NCBI RefSeq assembly: GCF_006874465.1
Contig: NZ_VIRL01000013.1
Location: forward strand, 1-64,000
Direction of reading: 5' to 3'
Source: Microbispora bryophytorum
Lineage (GTDB): Bacteria > Actinomycetota > Actinomycetes > Streptosporangiales > Streptosporangiaceae
DNA length: 64,000 bases
This document shows, piece by piece, positions 16,244-25,732 of the stretch (position 1 is its first letter; each line of letters starts with the position of its first letter). Under the pieces are notes generated by a model. It did no database searches and was not told the DNA's origin. It saw only the letters and a program-made list of their open reading frames with translations. Both the position numbers and the translations under genes were made by a program.

Positions 16244-16806
16244 CTCGATCCCCCTCTCTCCAGAGCCTGGTACGGCTATCGCCACCTGGAAAGAGGAGAA
16301 ACCCTCCTCTGCTCAGAGGAAGGGACAACTCATACCAAAACGTTACACGGCTGGCACGCCGCCCCCGGCCCGCCCGCGCGGCCCCGAGAACGGCGCCGAA
16401 GACGTGAAGACACGCGCGGCAGCGGGTTTCTACGAAATGGCGGGACGCTTACGACCGCGACTTCCCGGCGATTCGCCGGGCGTTCCGGGTAGGGCGAGGT
16501 CAGGCCGGGTACTGAGGGTTCCGACCAGGCCGGATGCGACGCCGGCGATCTTGCGGCGGCCCCGGCGGAAGATCAAGGATGGATGGCAGGCAAAAATCGT
16601 CCTACCATCGGTGGTCTAGGCCAAAGCCTGCCTCGCGGCCAGCGCGGACGGTTCGGTTACCGGGAAGTAGAGATGCACTTTCCGGTGGGACGAGACAGGA
16701 TGGAAGAAGACCGCAACGCCGCGATGAAGCGCTGACCGCATCGCAACAGGCAACACACACGTGACAGATCCGACGAGACAAAGTCCATCTCGGAAGGCGA
16801 GACCCA
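16244..16806. other. divergent intergenic region before aceE
   Basis: 563 bases lie between the divergent DUF1918 and aceE starts. A small hairpin (agaggag / ctcctct at 16292-16310) sits in the DUF1918 leader. A 71-codon frame at 16404-16619 is Arg-rich and not convincing. The sequence is somewhat less GC-rich at 16580-16800, where the aceE promoter should be; no clear promoter pair was found. Confidence 0.4.
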
Positions 16807-19560
16807 GTGGCTTCCGGACGCCAGCGTTTTTCGATCATCAGTGACGGCCTACCCAGCCAGTTGCCTGATGTCGATCCGAGCGAGACCAACGAATGGCTCG
16901 AATCGCTCGACAACGTCATCAAGACCGAGGGCCGCGCCCGGGCCCGCTACCTGATGCTCCGGCTGCTCGAGCGCGCCCGCGAACACCAGGTCGGCGTGCC
17001 CGGCCTGCGCAGCACGGACTACATCAACACCATCCCCCCGGAGCGCGAGCCCTGGTTCCCGGGAGACGAGTACGTCGAGCGCCGCATCCGGGCCTACATC
17101 CGCTGGAACGCGGCGGTGATGGTGACCCGTGCCAACGCGCGGACCAACGTCGGCGGCCACATCGCCACGTACGCGTCCGCGGCCTCGCTCTACGAGGTGG
17201 GCTTCAACCACTTCTTCCGCGGCAAGGACCACGGGGAGTCGGGCGACCAGATCTTCATCCAGGGCCACGCGGCCCCGGGCATCTACGCCCGTTCCTTCCT
17301 TGAGGGCCGTCTGGACGCGACCCAGCTCGACGCGTTCCGGCAGGAGCTGTCCCACGGGATCAAGGGCCTGCCCTCCTACCCGCACCCCCGGCTGATGCCG
17401 GACTTCTGGGAGTTCCCCACGGTCTCCATGGGCCTCGGCCCGATCGGCGCGATCTACCAGGCGCGGTTCAACCGCTACCTGCTCAGCCGCAAGATGAAGG
17501 ACACCAGCCGCAGCCACGTCTGGTGCTTCCTCGGCGACGGTGAGATGGACGAGCCCGAGTCGCTCGGCGCGATCGGCGTCGCCGCCCGCGAGGAGCTCGA
17601 CAACCTCACCTTCGTCATCAACTGCAACCTGCAGCGGCTCGATGGCCCGGTACGCGGCAACGGCAAGATCATCCAGGAGCTGGAGTCGTACTTCCGCGGC
17701 GCCGGCTGGAACGTGATCAAGGTCGTCTGGGGCCGCGACTGGGACCCGCTGCTCGCGGCCGACGTCGACGGCGTGCTGGTCAACCAGATGAACACGACGC
17801 CCGACGGTCAGTTCCAGACCTACTCGGTCGAGTCGGGCGCCTACATCCGGGAGAACTTCTTCGGCGGCGACCCGCGTCTGCGCAAGATGGTCGAGCACAT
17901 GTCCGACGACGACATCCGCAAGCTGTCGCGCGGCGGCCACGACTACCGCAAGGTGTACGCCGCGTTCAAGGCGGCCCGCGAGCACGTCGGCCAGCCGACC
18001 GTCATCCTGGCCCAGACGATCAAGGGCTGGACGCTCGGCAAGGACTTCGAGGCGCGCAACGCCACGCACCAGATGAAGAAGATGAGCAAGGCCGAGCTCA
18101 AGGAGTTCCGCGACCGGCTCTACCTGCCCATCCCGGACAAGGACCTCGAGGCCGACCTTCCGCCGTACTACCACCCCGGCGAGGACAACGACGAGATCGC
18201 CTACATGAAGGAGCGCCGGGCGGCGCTCGGCGGCTACCTGCCCAAGCGGGTCATCCGCGCCAAGCCGCTCAAGCTCCCCGGCGACCCCGTCTACTCCGGC
18301 CTGCGCAAGGGTTCGGGCAAGCAGAACGTCGCCACCACCATGGCGTTCGTCCGCCTGCTCAAGGACCTCATGCGGGACAAGGAGATCGGCGCCAGGTTCG
18401 TGCCGATCATCCCGGACGAGGCCCGCACGTTCGGCGTGGACGCGATGTTCCCGACCGCGAAGATCTACTCGCCCCACGGGCAGACGTACGAGGCGGTCGA
18501 CCGCGAGCTGCTGCTGTCGTACAAGGAGTCGACCGAGGGTCAGATCCTGCACGAGGGCATCAGCGAGGCCGGCTCGATGGGCTCGGTGCTCGCGGCCGGC
18601 ACCTCGTACGCCACCCACGGCGAGCACATGATCCCGGTCTACATCTTCTACTCGATGTTCGGGTTCCAGCGGACCGCCGACCAGATGTGGCAGCTCGGCG
18701 ACCAGATGGGCCGGGGCTTCCTGCTCGGCGCGACGGCCGGCCGCACCACGCTGAACGGCGAGGGCCTGCAGCACGAGGACGGCCACACCCCGCTGATCGC
18801 CTCGACCAACCCCGCCGCCGTCGCGTACGACCCGGCGTGGGCGTTCGAGATCGCGCACATCGTCAAGGACGGTCTGCGGAGGATGTACGGGGAGCACCCC
18901 GAGGACGTCTTCTACTACCTGACCGTCTACAACGAGCCCTACCCGCAGCCGGCCGAGCCGGAGAACGTGGACGTGGCGGGCATCCTCAAGGGCCTCTACC
19001 TCTACGCCCCGGCGTCGGGCGACGGGCTCAAGGCCAACATCCTGGTGTCCGGCGTGGCCGGCCCGTGGGCGCTGGAGGCACAGCGGATGCTGGCGGAGGA
19101 CTGGGGCGTGTCGGCCTCGGTCTGGTCGGCGACCTCCTGGAGCGAGCTGCGCAGGGACGCCCTGGCCGTGGAGGAGCACAACCTGCTCAATCCCGACGCC
19201 GAGCAGCGCGTGCCGTACGTGACGACCAAGCTGTCGGGGGTGCCGGGGCCGTTCGTGGGCGTCAGCGACTACATGCGCGCCGTCCCGGACCAGATCGCCC
19301 AGTGGGTGCCTGGCGACTGGACCTCCCTCGGCACCGACGGCTTCGGTCTGTCCGACACGCGTTCGGCGCTGCGCCGCCACTTCCACGTGGACGCGGCCTC
19401 GATCACGCTGGCGGTGCTGACCCAGCTCGTGCGGCGCGGCGAGGTCAAGGCCGAGACGCTGCAGGAGGCCGTCGCCCGCTACCACCTCAAGAACGGGGTG
19501 ACCGAGGTGTCGGCTCAGCAGACCCCGGAGACCAACGACACCCAGTCGATGGGCGTCTGA
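16807..19560 (+). CDS. aceE: pyruvate dehydrogenase E1 component, homodimeric type
   Basis: A 917-residue protein, the length expected for the single-chain E1. It decarboxylates pyruvate with thiamine diphosphate and passes the acetyl group to lipoyl-E2 in the pyruvate dehydrogenase complex. The ThDP/Mg site [10 protein letters not shown] lies near residues 242-251, followed by [11 protein letters not shown]. The transketolase-like central part includes GLQHEDGH and the dimer-forming segment [20 protein letters not shown]. The start is GTG 16807. It is divergent from ahpE/DUF3052 as in mycobacteria. E2 and E3 are not in the window. Confidence 0.96.
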   Translation: MASGRQRFSIISDGLPSQLPDVDPSETNEWLESLDNVIKTEGRARARYLMLRLLERAREHQVGVPGLRSTDYINTIPPEREPWFPGDEYVERRIRAYIRWNAAVMVTRANARTNVGGHIATYASAASLYEVGFNHFFRGKDHGESGDQIFIQGHAAPGIYARSFLEGRLDATQLDAFRQELSHGIKGLPSYPHPRLMPDFWEFPTVSMGLGPIGAIYQARFNRYLLSRKMKDTSRSHVWCFLGDGEMDEPESLGAIGVAAREELDNLTFVINCNLQRLDGPVRGNGKIIQELESYFRGAGWNVIKVVWGRDWDPLLAADVDGVLVNQMNTTPDGQFQTYSVESGAYIRENFFGGDPRLRKMVEHMSDDDIRKLSRGGHDYRKVYAAFKAAREHVGQPTVILAQTIKGWTLGKDFEARNATHQMKKMSKAELKEFRDRLYLPIPDKDLEADLPPYYHPGEDNDEIAYMKERRAALGGYLPKRVIRAKPLKLPGDPVYSGLRKGSGKQNVATTMAFVRLLKDLMRDKEIGARFVPIIPDEARTFGVDAMFPTAKIYSPHGQTYEAVDRELLLSYKESTEGQILHEGISEAGSMGSVLAAGTSYATHGEHMIPVYIFYSMFGFQRTADQMWQLGDQMGRGFLLGATAGRTTLNGEGLQHEDGHTPLIASTNPAAVAYDPAWAFEIAHIVKDGLRRMYGEHPEDVFYYLTVYNEPYPQPAEPENVDVAGILKGLYLYAPASGDGLKANILVSGVAGPWALEAQRMLAEDWGVSASVWSATSWSELRRDALAVEEHNLLNPDAEQRVPYVTTKLSGVPGPFVGVSDYMRAVPDQIAQWVPGDWTSLGTDGFGLSDTRSALRRHFHVDAASITLAVLTQLVRRGEVKAETLQEAVARYHLKNGVTEVSAQQTPETNDTQSMGV

Positions 19561-19574
19561 TCCGCGGATCGTCC

Positions 19575-19602
19575 GGCGGCCCCCGTCTCGGCGGGGGCCG
19601 CC
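19575..19602 (+). terminator. aceE terminator hairpin
   Basis: A perfect 11-bp GC stem (ggcggcccccg / cgggggccgcc) with a 6-base loop, 15 bases after the aceE stop. Confidence 0.75.
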
Positions 19603-19721
19603 GTCGTCTCCGGCGTCCGCACCGCCCCTGAGCGGCGCGGAAGCGGCCTTGCGGTGCGCTACCGGCCGGTCCCAAGCCACCTCCAAGCAAGAGACAAGAC
19701 CGTTCCATCACTCTTGCGGCC

Positions 19722-21599
19722 GTGGATGGAAATCTCAGGAAATACTTCGGCAGACTGACCGGGGGCATGGCCGCGATGGCGGCGTTCTCCCTGCTCGTCG
19801 TGGCCGCTCCCGCTTCGGCGGACGCCGGGGACGAGGTCCCCGTCGGCACCCGGCTGGCCGCTCGCACCCACCCGGCCGTGCAGCTCACCAGCATCACCTA
19901 CTCCGGCGAGGTCGTCGTCCCGAGCAGCCGGGCCAAGGAGGCCGCGTGGGACCAGCTGACCAACGACGCCACCCGGGCCGTGCTCGCCGGCAAGATCCCC
20001 TCTGACGAGCGGAGCATCGCCAAGTTCCTCTTCCAGCGCGTGGCGGCCGACGTCGACCGGTATCTCCAGCCCGTCGGCCCGGAGCGCACGGTCAAGGCGC
20101 AGGTCGGCGGCATGTGCACGGGCTGGTGGGTGACCCCCGACGGCTACATGGTCACCGGCGCGCACTGCGTCGAGATGAGCAACGAGGAGCTGTCGCAGAC
20201 CTTCGCGCAGCAGGCGCTGGAGAAGTTCAACAAGCAGGACGCGAAGGACATGATCAACGCCCTGCGGAACTTCGAGGCCGACAAGGAGATGGTCGAGCTC
20301 GTCCAGCAGATCTACGTCACCTTCAACAGCACCCACCTGGAGATCCGCGGCCTGCGCAAGAGCCTGTCGGTCCTGCAGAGCCTGCCCGGCGGCGGCGTCG
20401 ACAAGACGGCCAAGGAGGTCCCGGCCGAGCTGGTGTCGGTCGGCGAGAGCTACCCGGGCAAGGACTTCGCGCTGCTCAAGGTCAACGGCCGGCAGAACCT
20501 GCCGACCGTGCCGCTCGGCGACGACGCCGACGTGCAGACCGGCGACACGCTCTACATCAGCGGATTCCCCGGCCTGGTGACCAACACACCGTGGTTCAGC
20601 CTCGAGTCGAAGCTCGACCCCGCGCTGACCGAGGGTCCGTACAACGCCAAGCGCACCACGCAGGAAGGCGTGCCGTACATCCAGACGCAGGCGCCCTCCT
20701 ACCATGGCAACTCCGGGGGTCCCGTCTTCAGCCGTGCGGGCAAGGTCGTCGGCATGCTGATCGCCGGCACCGTGAGCGAGAACGGCGAGGCGTCGGAGAA
20801 CGAGAGCTTCGTGCTCCCGGTCTCGATCATCAAGGAGAAGCTCAACGAGAAGAACGTCAAGCCCGCCGCGTCGCTGACGACGACGAAGTACAACGAGGCG
20901 CTCGACGACTTCTTCCAGCGGCACTACAAGGACGCGCTGCCGAAGTTCCGCGAGGTGCAGGCGCTGTTCCCGAGCCACCCGTACGTCGCGAAGTACATCA
21001 CCGACTCGCAGCAGGCGATCTCGTCCGGCAAGGACGAGACCCCGCAGCCGGTGTGGCTGTGGGTCGCCATCGGCGCCGGTGGCCTGATCGTGGTCGGCGG
21101 CGGCGTCCTGCTGCTGCTCCTCATGCGCAGGCGCAGGAAGACCTCCTCCTCTCGGCAGGGCCAGTCGCCCTCGCCCGCGTACGGCGGGCCGTATCCCGGC
21201 GTGAACGGCGGCGGCTACCCGGCGCAGGTGGGCGGCGGCTACGACTGGCAGCCGGTGAACGGCCAGGTGCTCCACGAGCTGCCCGGGCTGCCGCAGGGCT
21301 GGCAGCCGCAGAGCCTGCCAACGGCCAATGGCAACCAGCCCGGGCGGGCGGGCGGAGGCTACGAGGCTGCGCGCTCGCACGACCACGATCCCCAGCGGCC
21401 GGGCGGGGGCTACGACCCCCAGCGGCCCGACGGCGCGACGCAGTACGTGCGACCCGCTCCCTCGCCCTACGGGCAGCAGCGGTCGCAGGCGGCCGCGGGC
21501 CAGGGCCCGGCCGACTCCGGGGCGCCGGACGTCGCCGACCTGGAGCGGGAGATCGCCGAGCTGCGCCGCCAGTTGCAGCACCGGCAGCCGGAGGCGTGA
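19722..21599 (+). CDS. secreted, membrane-anchored trypsin-like serine protease
   Basis: A 625-residue protein from GTG 19722. It has a signal peptide (hydrophobic at about 14-30, cut near ASA-D), then a trypsin-like domain with His148 in TGAHC, Asp248 in KDFALLKV and Ser331 in GNSGGP. The domain contains an unusual insertion of about 90 residues between His and Asp, rich in charged helices. A transmembrane segment lies at about 443-467, followed by RRRRK. A Gly/Pro/Tyr/Gln-rich cytoplasmic tail of about 155 residues ends in a short coiled-coil (DLEREIAELRRQLQ). It would act outside the membrane and could signal inward through the tail. It is monocistronic. Confidence 0.85.
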   Translation: MDGNLRKYFGRLTGGMAAMAAFSLLVVAAPASADAGDEVPVGTRLAARTHPAVQLTSITYSGEVVVPSSRAKEAAWDQLTNDATRAVLAGKIPSDERSIAKFLFQRVAADVDRYLQPVGPERTVKAQVGGMCTGWWVTPDGYMVTGAHCVEMSNEELSQTFAQQALEKFNKQDAKDMINALRNFEADKEMVELVQQIYVTFNSTHLEIRGLRKSLSVLQSLPGGGVDKTAKEVPAELVSVGESYPGKDFALLKVNGRQNLPTVPLGDDADVQTGDTLYISGFPGLVTNTPWFSLESKLDPALTEGPYNAKRTTQEGVPYIQTQAPSYHGNSGGPVFSRAGKVVGMLIAGTVSENGEASENESFVLPVSIIKEKLNEKNVKPAASLTTTKYNEALDDFFQRHYKDALPKFREVQALFPSHPYVAKYITDSQQAISSGKDETPQPVWLWVAIGAGGLIVVGGGVLLLLLMRRRRKTSSSRQGQSPSPAYGGPYPGVNGGGYPAQVGGGYDWQPVNGQVLHELPGLPQGWQPQSLPTANGNQPGRAGGGYEAARSHDHDPQRPGGGYDPQRPDGATQYVRPAPSPYGQQRSQAAAGQGPADSGAPDVADLEREIAELRRQLQHRQPEA

Positions 21600-21730
21600 C
21601 GAGGCCCCGCCACGGCGCCCGTGGTATCGGTCCGCGTGTCTCCACCAGACAGACGAAGCAACCGCGCACGAAACACCGCCACCGGCCTTCCTCGCAGGCA
21701 CCGCCTCCGCAGGCGTGGCGAAGAGCCGCC

Positions 21731-21768
21731 GCCGGCCGCCCGTTCGGCACCTCGAACGGGCGGCCGGC
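21731..21768. terminator. 16-bp perfect hairpin between convergent genes
   Basis: gccggccgcccgttcg pairs perfectly with cgaacgggcggccggc around a 6-base loop. It lies between the protease gene and the VOC gene, which converge, so it may serve both. The rest of 21600-21913 shows no gene. Confidence 0.75.
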
Positions 21769-21913
21769 GGACCCCACCCGACCGGCGGGGGCGGGGAACG
21801 GCCGTCCGAACGCCCTGACGGCCCGGAGGGGAAGGGACCGGAGGAAAGGCGCCGCAGGGGAAGCACGGGAGATCCCGGCGGGCGTCCGGACGGCCTGGGA
21901 ACGCTCCGGCCGG

Positions 21914-22336
21914 TCAGGCGCCGGCCGGAGCGAAGATGCCGAAGAGATTGCGGGACGGGTCGTGGAGGTAGGCGAAGTCGGGGCCGCCCGCGTTGCCCAC
22001 CACCTGGCTCAGCACCTTGCCGCCCAGGGCCTCCACCTGTCGGCAGGTCTCGGCCACATCCCGCACCAGCACGGTGAAGACGGCGTGGCCGGGCATGTCG
22101 CCACGGGTGCCGAACACTCCGCCGCGCGCCCCCTCGTCACCGTCGTAGCTGATGAGCCGGTAATCCATGCCCACGGCGGCCGAGCCCGCGTCGGTCCGGA
22201 ACCGCCAGCCGAACAGGTCGCCGTAGAAGCGCTGGACCCCCTCGGGATCGTCGCTCGCGATCTCGAACCAGGCGACCGTGTTGACGGCGGGAGCAGCCGG
22301 GGCTTCCGGGGTGGCCGGGGTGGCGGGAGTGGTCAT
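21914..22336 (-). CDS. VOC-family (glyoxalase/bleomycin resistance-like) protein
   Basis: The 140-residue protein starts at the ATG at 22336; upstream the open frame is made of tandem repeats and is not expected to be coding. After a Pro/Ala/Thr-rich lead come two beta-alpha-beta-beta-beta units: VAWFEIASDDPEGVQRFYGD LFGW and HAVFTVLVRDVAETCRQVEA, ending in DPSRNLFGIF. This is the VOC fold, which typically binds a metal or a small ligand. The substrate is unknown. It lies downstream of two WYL regulators on the same strand, which often control such genes. Confidence 0.75.
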   Translation of the reverse strand: MTTPATPATPEAPAAPAVNTVAWFEIASDDPEGVQRFYGDLFGWRFRTDAGSAAVGMDYRLISYDGDEGARGGVFGTRGDMPGHAVFTVLVRDVAETCRQVEALGGKVLSQVVGNAGGPDFAYLHDPSRNLFGIFAPAGA

Positions 22337-22380
22337 CGTCGGTCTCTTTCTCTCTTGCCTTCTGTGTCGGTGCTCGCCCT

Positions 22381-22460
22381 CCTGGGCGACGGCACCGGCT
22401 CCTGGGCGACAGCACGGGTTCCTGGGTGACGGCGCTGGTTCCTGGGCGACAGCACGGGCA
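22381..22460. repeat. four 20-bp tandem repeats
   Basis: Four copies of cctggg(c/t)gac(g/a)gc followed by a variable end, in exact 20-base steps, lie 45 bases upstream of the VOC gene. Confidence 0.85.
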
Positions 22461-22593
22461 GACGGCGTGACGAGCGGGGAAGGCGCTCGGCGGACCATGG
22501 CCGGTCCGTCCTGTGAGTAGAGCCTCCCGCCCCTAGGCGACACCCTCCTGTCGGCGTTTCCAGAAACTCGCGAACATCTTTTCGAATCGACGA

Positions 22594-23307
22594 TCAGTCG
22601 AGCACCGGCGTCCGCGCGATCATGTCCGGCACTCCGGCGTCGAACGCCTCAAGGGGCCGGCCGGGCACCGGATCCTCGGTGAGGACGGCCTCGGCGATCC
22701 GGTCGAGCCGGAAGACGCGGACGGCGTCGCGCATCCGGCACCAGGCCACCAGATACCACCACCCGCTGCGCCCGCCGACGAACGCCCCGGGCTCCACCTC
22801 CCTTGTCGTCAGCACACCCTGGGCGTCGCTGTAGTGGATGCGCAGGACGACCCCCTTGAGCAGTGACTCCTCGATGACCCGGCCGATCGAGCCGGTGTAT
22901 CGGGACTCCGGCTTGTCGTCGGTGAGGATCTGCACGCGGGCGGCCAGTTGCCGGGCCCGCTCCCCCTCCGGGCCGGGCATGGCGGCGACGAGCTTGCGCA
23001 GCGCGCTGCGCGCCTCGTCGGCGAAGGGCTGCTGTTCTGTGCGGCTGAGGGCGATCGCCACCGCCACGGCCTCGGCGGGGGTGAAGTTGAGCGGGGGCAG
23101 GGACATGCTCTTGTCCAGCGCGTACCCTCCCCTGCGCCCGACCTCCGCGTAGATCGGCACGCCGGCCTGCTGCAGCGCTGAGATGTCCCGCTCGATGGTC
23201 CGCGAGCTCACTTCGAAGCGCAGGGCGAGCTGACGCGCGGACCGGCAACGCGGGGAGATCGCCCGCAGGTCCTCGACGATCGCATAGAGCCGGTCGGTAC
23301 GGTTCAC
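22594..23307 (-). CDS. WYL-domain transcriptional regulator (YafY type)
   Basis: A 237-residue regulator from GTG 23307. Residues 1-60 form a DeoR-like helix-turn-helix (ARQLALRFEVSSRTIERDIS ALQQAGVPIYAEVGRRGGY). A helical linker follows (about 65-130), then the WYL domain with GWWYLVAWCRMRDAVRVFRL. WYL domains sense nucleic acid or nucleotide ligands. Target genes are likely nearby: the VOC gene 257 bases downstream. A longer start at 23367 gives an unlikely N-terminus. Confidence 0.85.
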   Translation of the reverse strand: MNRTDRLYAIVEDLRAISPRCRSARQLALRFEVSSRTIERDISALQQAGVPIYAEVGRRGGYALDKSMSLPPLNFTPAEAVAVAIALSRTEQQPFADEARSALRKLVAAMPGPEGERARQLAARVQILTDDKPESRYTGSIGRVIEESLLKGVVLRIHYSDAQGVLTTREVEPGAFVGGRSGWWYLVAWCRMRDAVRVFRLDRIAEAVLTEDPVPGRPLEAFDAGVPDMIARTPVLD

Positions 23308-23370
23308 GCCGCAGAGGGTAGGCCACCCCACCGACATTTCTCGCTGACGCGTTCGACTCCTACGCATCGA

Positions 23371-23453
23371 AGCACGTCAGAGCACGCCGGAACACGCCGG
23401 AACACGCCGGAACACGCTGGAGCGCGTCGAAGCACGCCGGAGCACATCGGAAC
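23371..23453. repeat. eight degenerate 10-bp tandem repeats
   Basis: About eight copies of agcacgccgg in 10-base register lie between the two WYL genes. The 10-base period keeps all copies on one DNA face. Confidence 0.85.
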
Positions 23454-23561
23454 GGAAAAGCGACGCCCGGCCACCCGGCTCGCGGATACGCGGGTGCCAC
23501 GACTACGACTACGACTGCGCCGCGCCGGCTCACGCCGCCCACAGCTCTGCGGGGCGGCGGC

Positions 23562-24020
23562 TCAGCCGCCGACGGCCTCGGCGAGCTCGGCCAGGCGGTC
23601 ACGCCCCGGCTCGGGGAAACGCTCGTCCAGGACCTCGGCCCAGGAGATCCGGTCGAGCCGGAAGACGCGCACGTCGTCGCGTAACCGGCACCAGGCGACC
23701 AGGTACCAGTGCCCGCCCCTGCCACCCAGGCAGACGCTGGGCTCGACGTCCCTGACGGTGGGCACGCCCTTGCTGTTCACGTATTCCACGCGCAGCACGT
23801 GCCGCCCGCGCAGCGCCGTGTCGATGGCGCGCTTCACGGACTCGGGGCCCGCGAGCGCGTACCCGCCCTGGTCGAGCCGGATCGGGACACCGGCCTCCCG
23901 GAGCCGCGCGACGTCGCGCACGACGGTGCTCCTGCTGACCCCGAGGCGCGAGGCGAGCTCGCGGGCCGGCAGGCATCCGGCGGACTGCAGCTCCCTCACC
24001 AGCGCGTCGCGGCGTTTCAT
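23562..24020 (-). CDS. compact WYL-domain regulator
   Basis: Only 152 residues from ATG 24020. The N-terminus is a helix-turn-helix (ARELASRLGVSRSTVVRDVA RLREAG), directly followed by the WYL domain with GGHWYLVAWCRLRDDVRVFR. Compared with the neighbouring WYL protein, the helical linker of about 65 residues is absent: GYAL is followed after a few residues by the first WYL strand. The reading frame is clean, so this looks like a natural short form and not a deletion within an active gene, though recent deletion cannot be excluded. The two regulators are close in sequence around WYL. Confidence 0.78.
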   Translation of the reverse strand: MKRRDALVRELQSAGCLPARELASRLGVSRSTVVRDVARLREAGVPIRLDQGGYALAGPESVKRAIDTALRGRHVLRVEYVNSKGVPTVRDVEPSVCLGGRGGHWYLVAWCRLRDDVRVFRLDRISWAEVLDERFPEPGRDRLAELAEAVGG

Positions 24021-24089
24021 GATTCGACGCTACGTCGATCAGTCCGGCGAAACCCGCCTAACACACCTCACTCGGACGCCACAGCACTA

Positions 24090-25106
24090 TCACCCCAAGT
24101 CCGCGCCAGTCCCCCAGGGACGGGTGTTGCGGATGCGCTCGGGCGGTATCCCGCACAGGGCCGCGCGTTCGCACCCGAACCGCTGCCAGTCGAGCTGGCC
24201 GGGCGCGTGAGCGTCGGAGTCGATGGCGAAATCGCAGCCCATCTCGTACGCCAGCCGCATCAGGCGCTTGGGCGGGTCGAGCCGATCGGGCCTTGAGTTG
24301 ATCTCCACCGCGACCCCGAACCTCCGGCACGCCTCGAAGACGATCTCGGCGTCGAACCGGGACTCCGGCCGCCCTCGTCCGCGCACGACCCGGCCGGTGC
24401 AGTGCCCGAGGACGTCCACGTGCGGGTCGGCCACCGCCGCGACCATCCGCCGGGTCATGTCGGCGGCCTCCATCCGCAGCTGCGAGTGGACGCTCGCCAC
24501 CACGACGTCGAGCCGTTCGAGCAGCTCCGGCTCCTGGTCGAGCGAGCCGTCGGCGGTGATGTCCACCTCGATGCCGGTCAGGATCCGGAACGGCGGGCCG
24601 CCGTCCCCCGCGTACCGCTCATTGAGCTCGGCGACCACGTCGAGCTGCCGCCGCAGCCGGTCGGCGGACAGCCCGTGCGCGACGGTCAGCCGGGGCGAGT
24701 GGTCGGTCAGCGCCAGGTACTCGTGACCGAGCGCGCGGGCGGCGTCGGCCATCTCCTCGATGGACGACCCGCCGTCCGACCAGTCGGAGTGGCTGTGGAA
24801 GTCGCCGCGCAGCGCCGACCGCAGCGCCTGCGCGGCCTCGTCGAGGTCGACGTCCTTGGTGTCCTCAAGCCGCCGCAGGTAGGTCGGCACCGCGCCGTCC
24901 AGCGCCTCGGTGACGGCCAGGGCCGTGACCTTGCCGATGCCCCGCATGTCGGTCAGGCCACCGGTGCGCGCGAGCCGTACGAGCTCCTCCCGGGGCAGGT
25001 CCTCGATCGCGGCGGCGGCGCCGCGGAACGCACGGACGCGGTAGGTCGGCTCGCCGGCCCGCTCCAGCAGGAAGGCGATGCGCTTCAGCGCCTCGACGGG
25101 ATCCAC
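24090..25106 (-). CDS. PHP-domain phosphoesterase with helix-hairpin-helix N-terminus
   Basis: The start is taken as GTG 25106 (338 residues); an open frame to 25391 overlaps the divergent gene and looks non-coding. The first 75 residues resemble the N-terminal part of family X polymerases with a helix-hairpin-helix (MRGIGKVTALAV). Then comes a PHP domain: DFHSHSDWSDG at about 102-112, GIEVDI, ASVHSQ, VLGHCTGR, VEINSRPDR and IDSDAHAP, giving a full metal site. There is no polymerase palm. Similar proteins are DNA-repair-type or unknown phosphoesterases. Confidence 0.82.
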   Translation of the reverse strand: MDPVEALKRIAFLLERAGEPTYRVRAFRGAAAAIEDLPREELVRLARTGGLTDMRGIGKVTALAVTEALDGAVPTYLRRLEDTKDVDLDEAAQALRSALRGDFHSHSDWSDGGSSIEEMADAARALGHEYLALTDHSPRLTVAHGLSADRLRRQLDVVAELNERYAGDGGPPFRILTGIEVDITADGSLDQEPELLERLDVVVASVHSQLRMEAADMTRRMVAAVADPHVDVLGHCTGRVVRGRGRPESRFDAEIVFEACRRFGVAVEINSRPDRLDPPKRLMRLAYEMGCDFAIDSDAHAPGQLDWQRFGCERAALCGIPPERIRNTRPWGTGADLG

Positions 25107-25239
25107 GTCCCGGACGCTACCCGGCGCACGGCATCTCAGCCGGGCACCGCATAACAGACCGATCAGGAACCCCGTGCCTGCCTGTCCCGTTCGTTCAGCG
25201 AGACGATAATGTGTGCCGATCTCTACAGCAGGAGCTCGA

Positions 25240-25719
25240 TTGGCAGAGCCCGGGGAGAGCCCCCCACCGAAGACGACGCCCCCGGACGGCTCCTCCATGC
25301 CCCCGCACCCCATGGCCATGGGCACGCCGCCGCCGGGAACGCCGCCGCCGTCGAGCGGTGTCAAGTCCTCCACAGTGATCAAACTCGGCACCCTGGGCGT
25401 GCTGTCCGTCCTCGTCGTCGGCTTCTGCGCGGCGCAGGACGACTACGAGGAGATCGGCGCCGACTGCGTGGACACCTCGACGCTCAACCCGGACGGGTCG
25501 TACGTGGTCGTCGACGACGACCACTGCGACGACGACGGCGGCACCAGCCACTACTACGGCTCGCACGGCGCCTACCGCTGGTACTACGGCGGCACCCGCA
25601 ACGGCGGCCGGGTCTACCGCGGGACGACGGTCCGGCCGGCCGACACCCAGATCACGACCCGGTCGGGGCGGGTCGTGCAGCGGGGTGGCTTCGGCTTCCA
25701 CTCCGGCGGCGGCGGCTGA
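25240..25719 (+). CDS. DUF1190 (YgiB/YjfM)-like membrane-anchored protein
   Basis: I choose the TTG at 25240 because aggag lies six bases upstream; the frame is open from 25213. The 159-residue protein has a Pro-rich cytoplasmic start, one membrane segment at about 46-64 ending in GFC, then an acidic region with two Cys (ADCVDT, DDHCDDD). The C-terminal half is rich in Tyr, Gly, Arg and His and finishes RGGFGFHSGGGG. This matches the style of DUF1190 proteins such as E. coli YgiB. Its partners there are YgiC/YjfC, and the ATP-grasp gene follows 13 bases downstream here. Confidence 0.65.
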   Translation: MAEPGESPPPKTTPPDGSSMPPHPMAMGTPPPGTPPPSSGVKSSTVIKLGTLGVLSVLVVGFCAAQDDYEEIGADCVDTSTLNPDGSYVVVDDDHCDDDGGTSHYYGSHGAYRWYYGGTRNGGRVYRGTTVRPADTQITTRSGRVVQRGGFGFHSGGGG

Positions 25720-25732
25720 GCGGGGCCGGCAC

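Noticed and set aside
16404-16619. A 71-codon frame in the aceE leader.
   Set aside because: Strongly Arg/Pro-rich, no ribosome site, probably chance in GC-rich DNA.
16849-19686. A 945-codon open frame on the minus strand opposite aceE.
   Set aside because: It mirrors the high third-position GC of aceE, encodes Val/Arg/Leu/His-rich low-information sequence and has no family pattern.
22337-22543. A longer N-terminus for the VOC protein.
   Set aside because: It would encode the 20-bp tandem repeats. The ATG at 22336 fits the family start.
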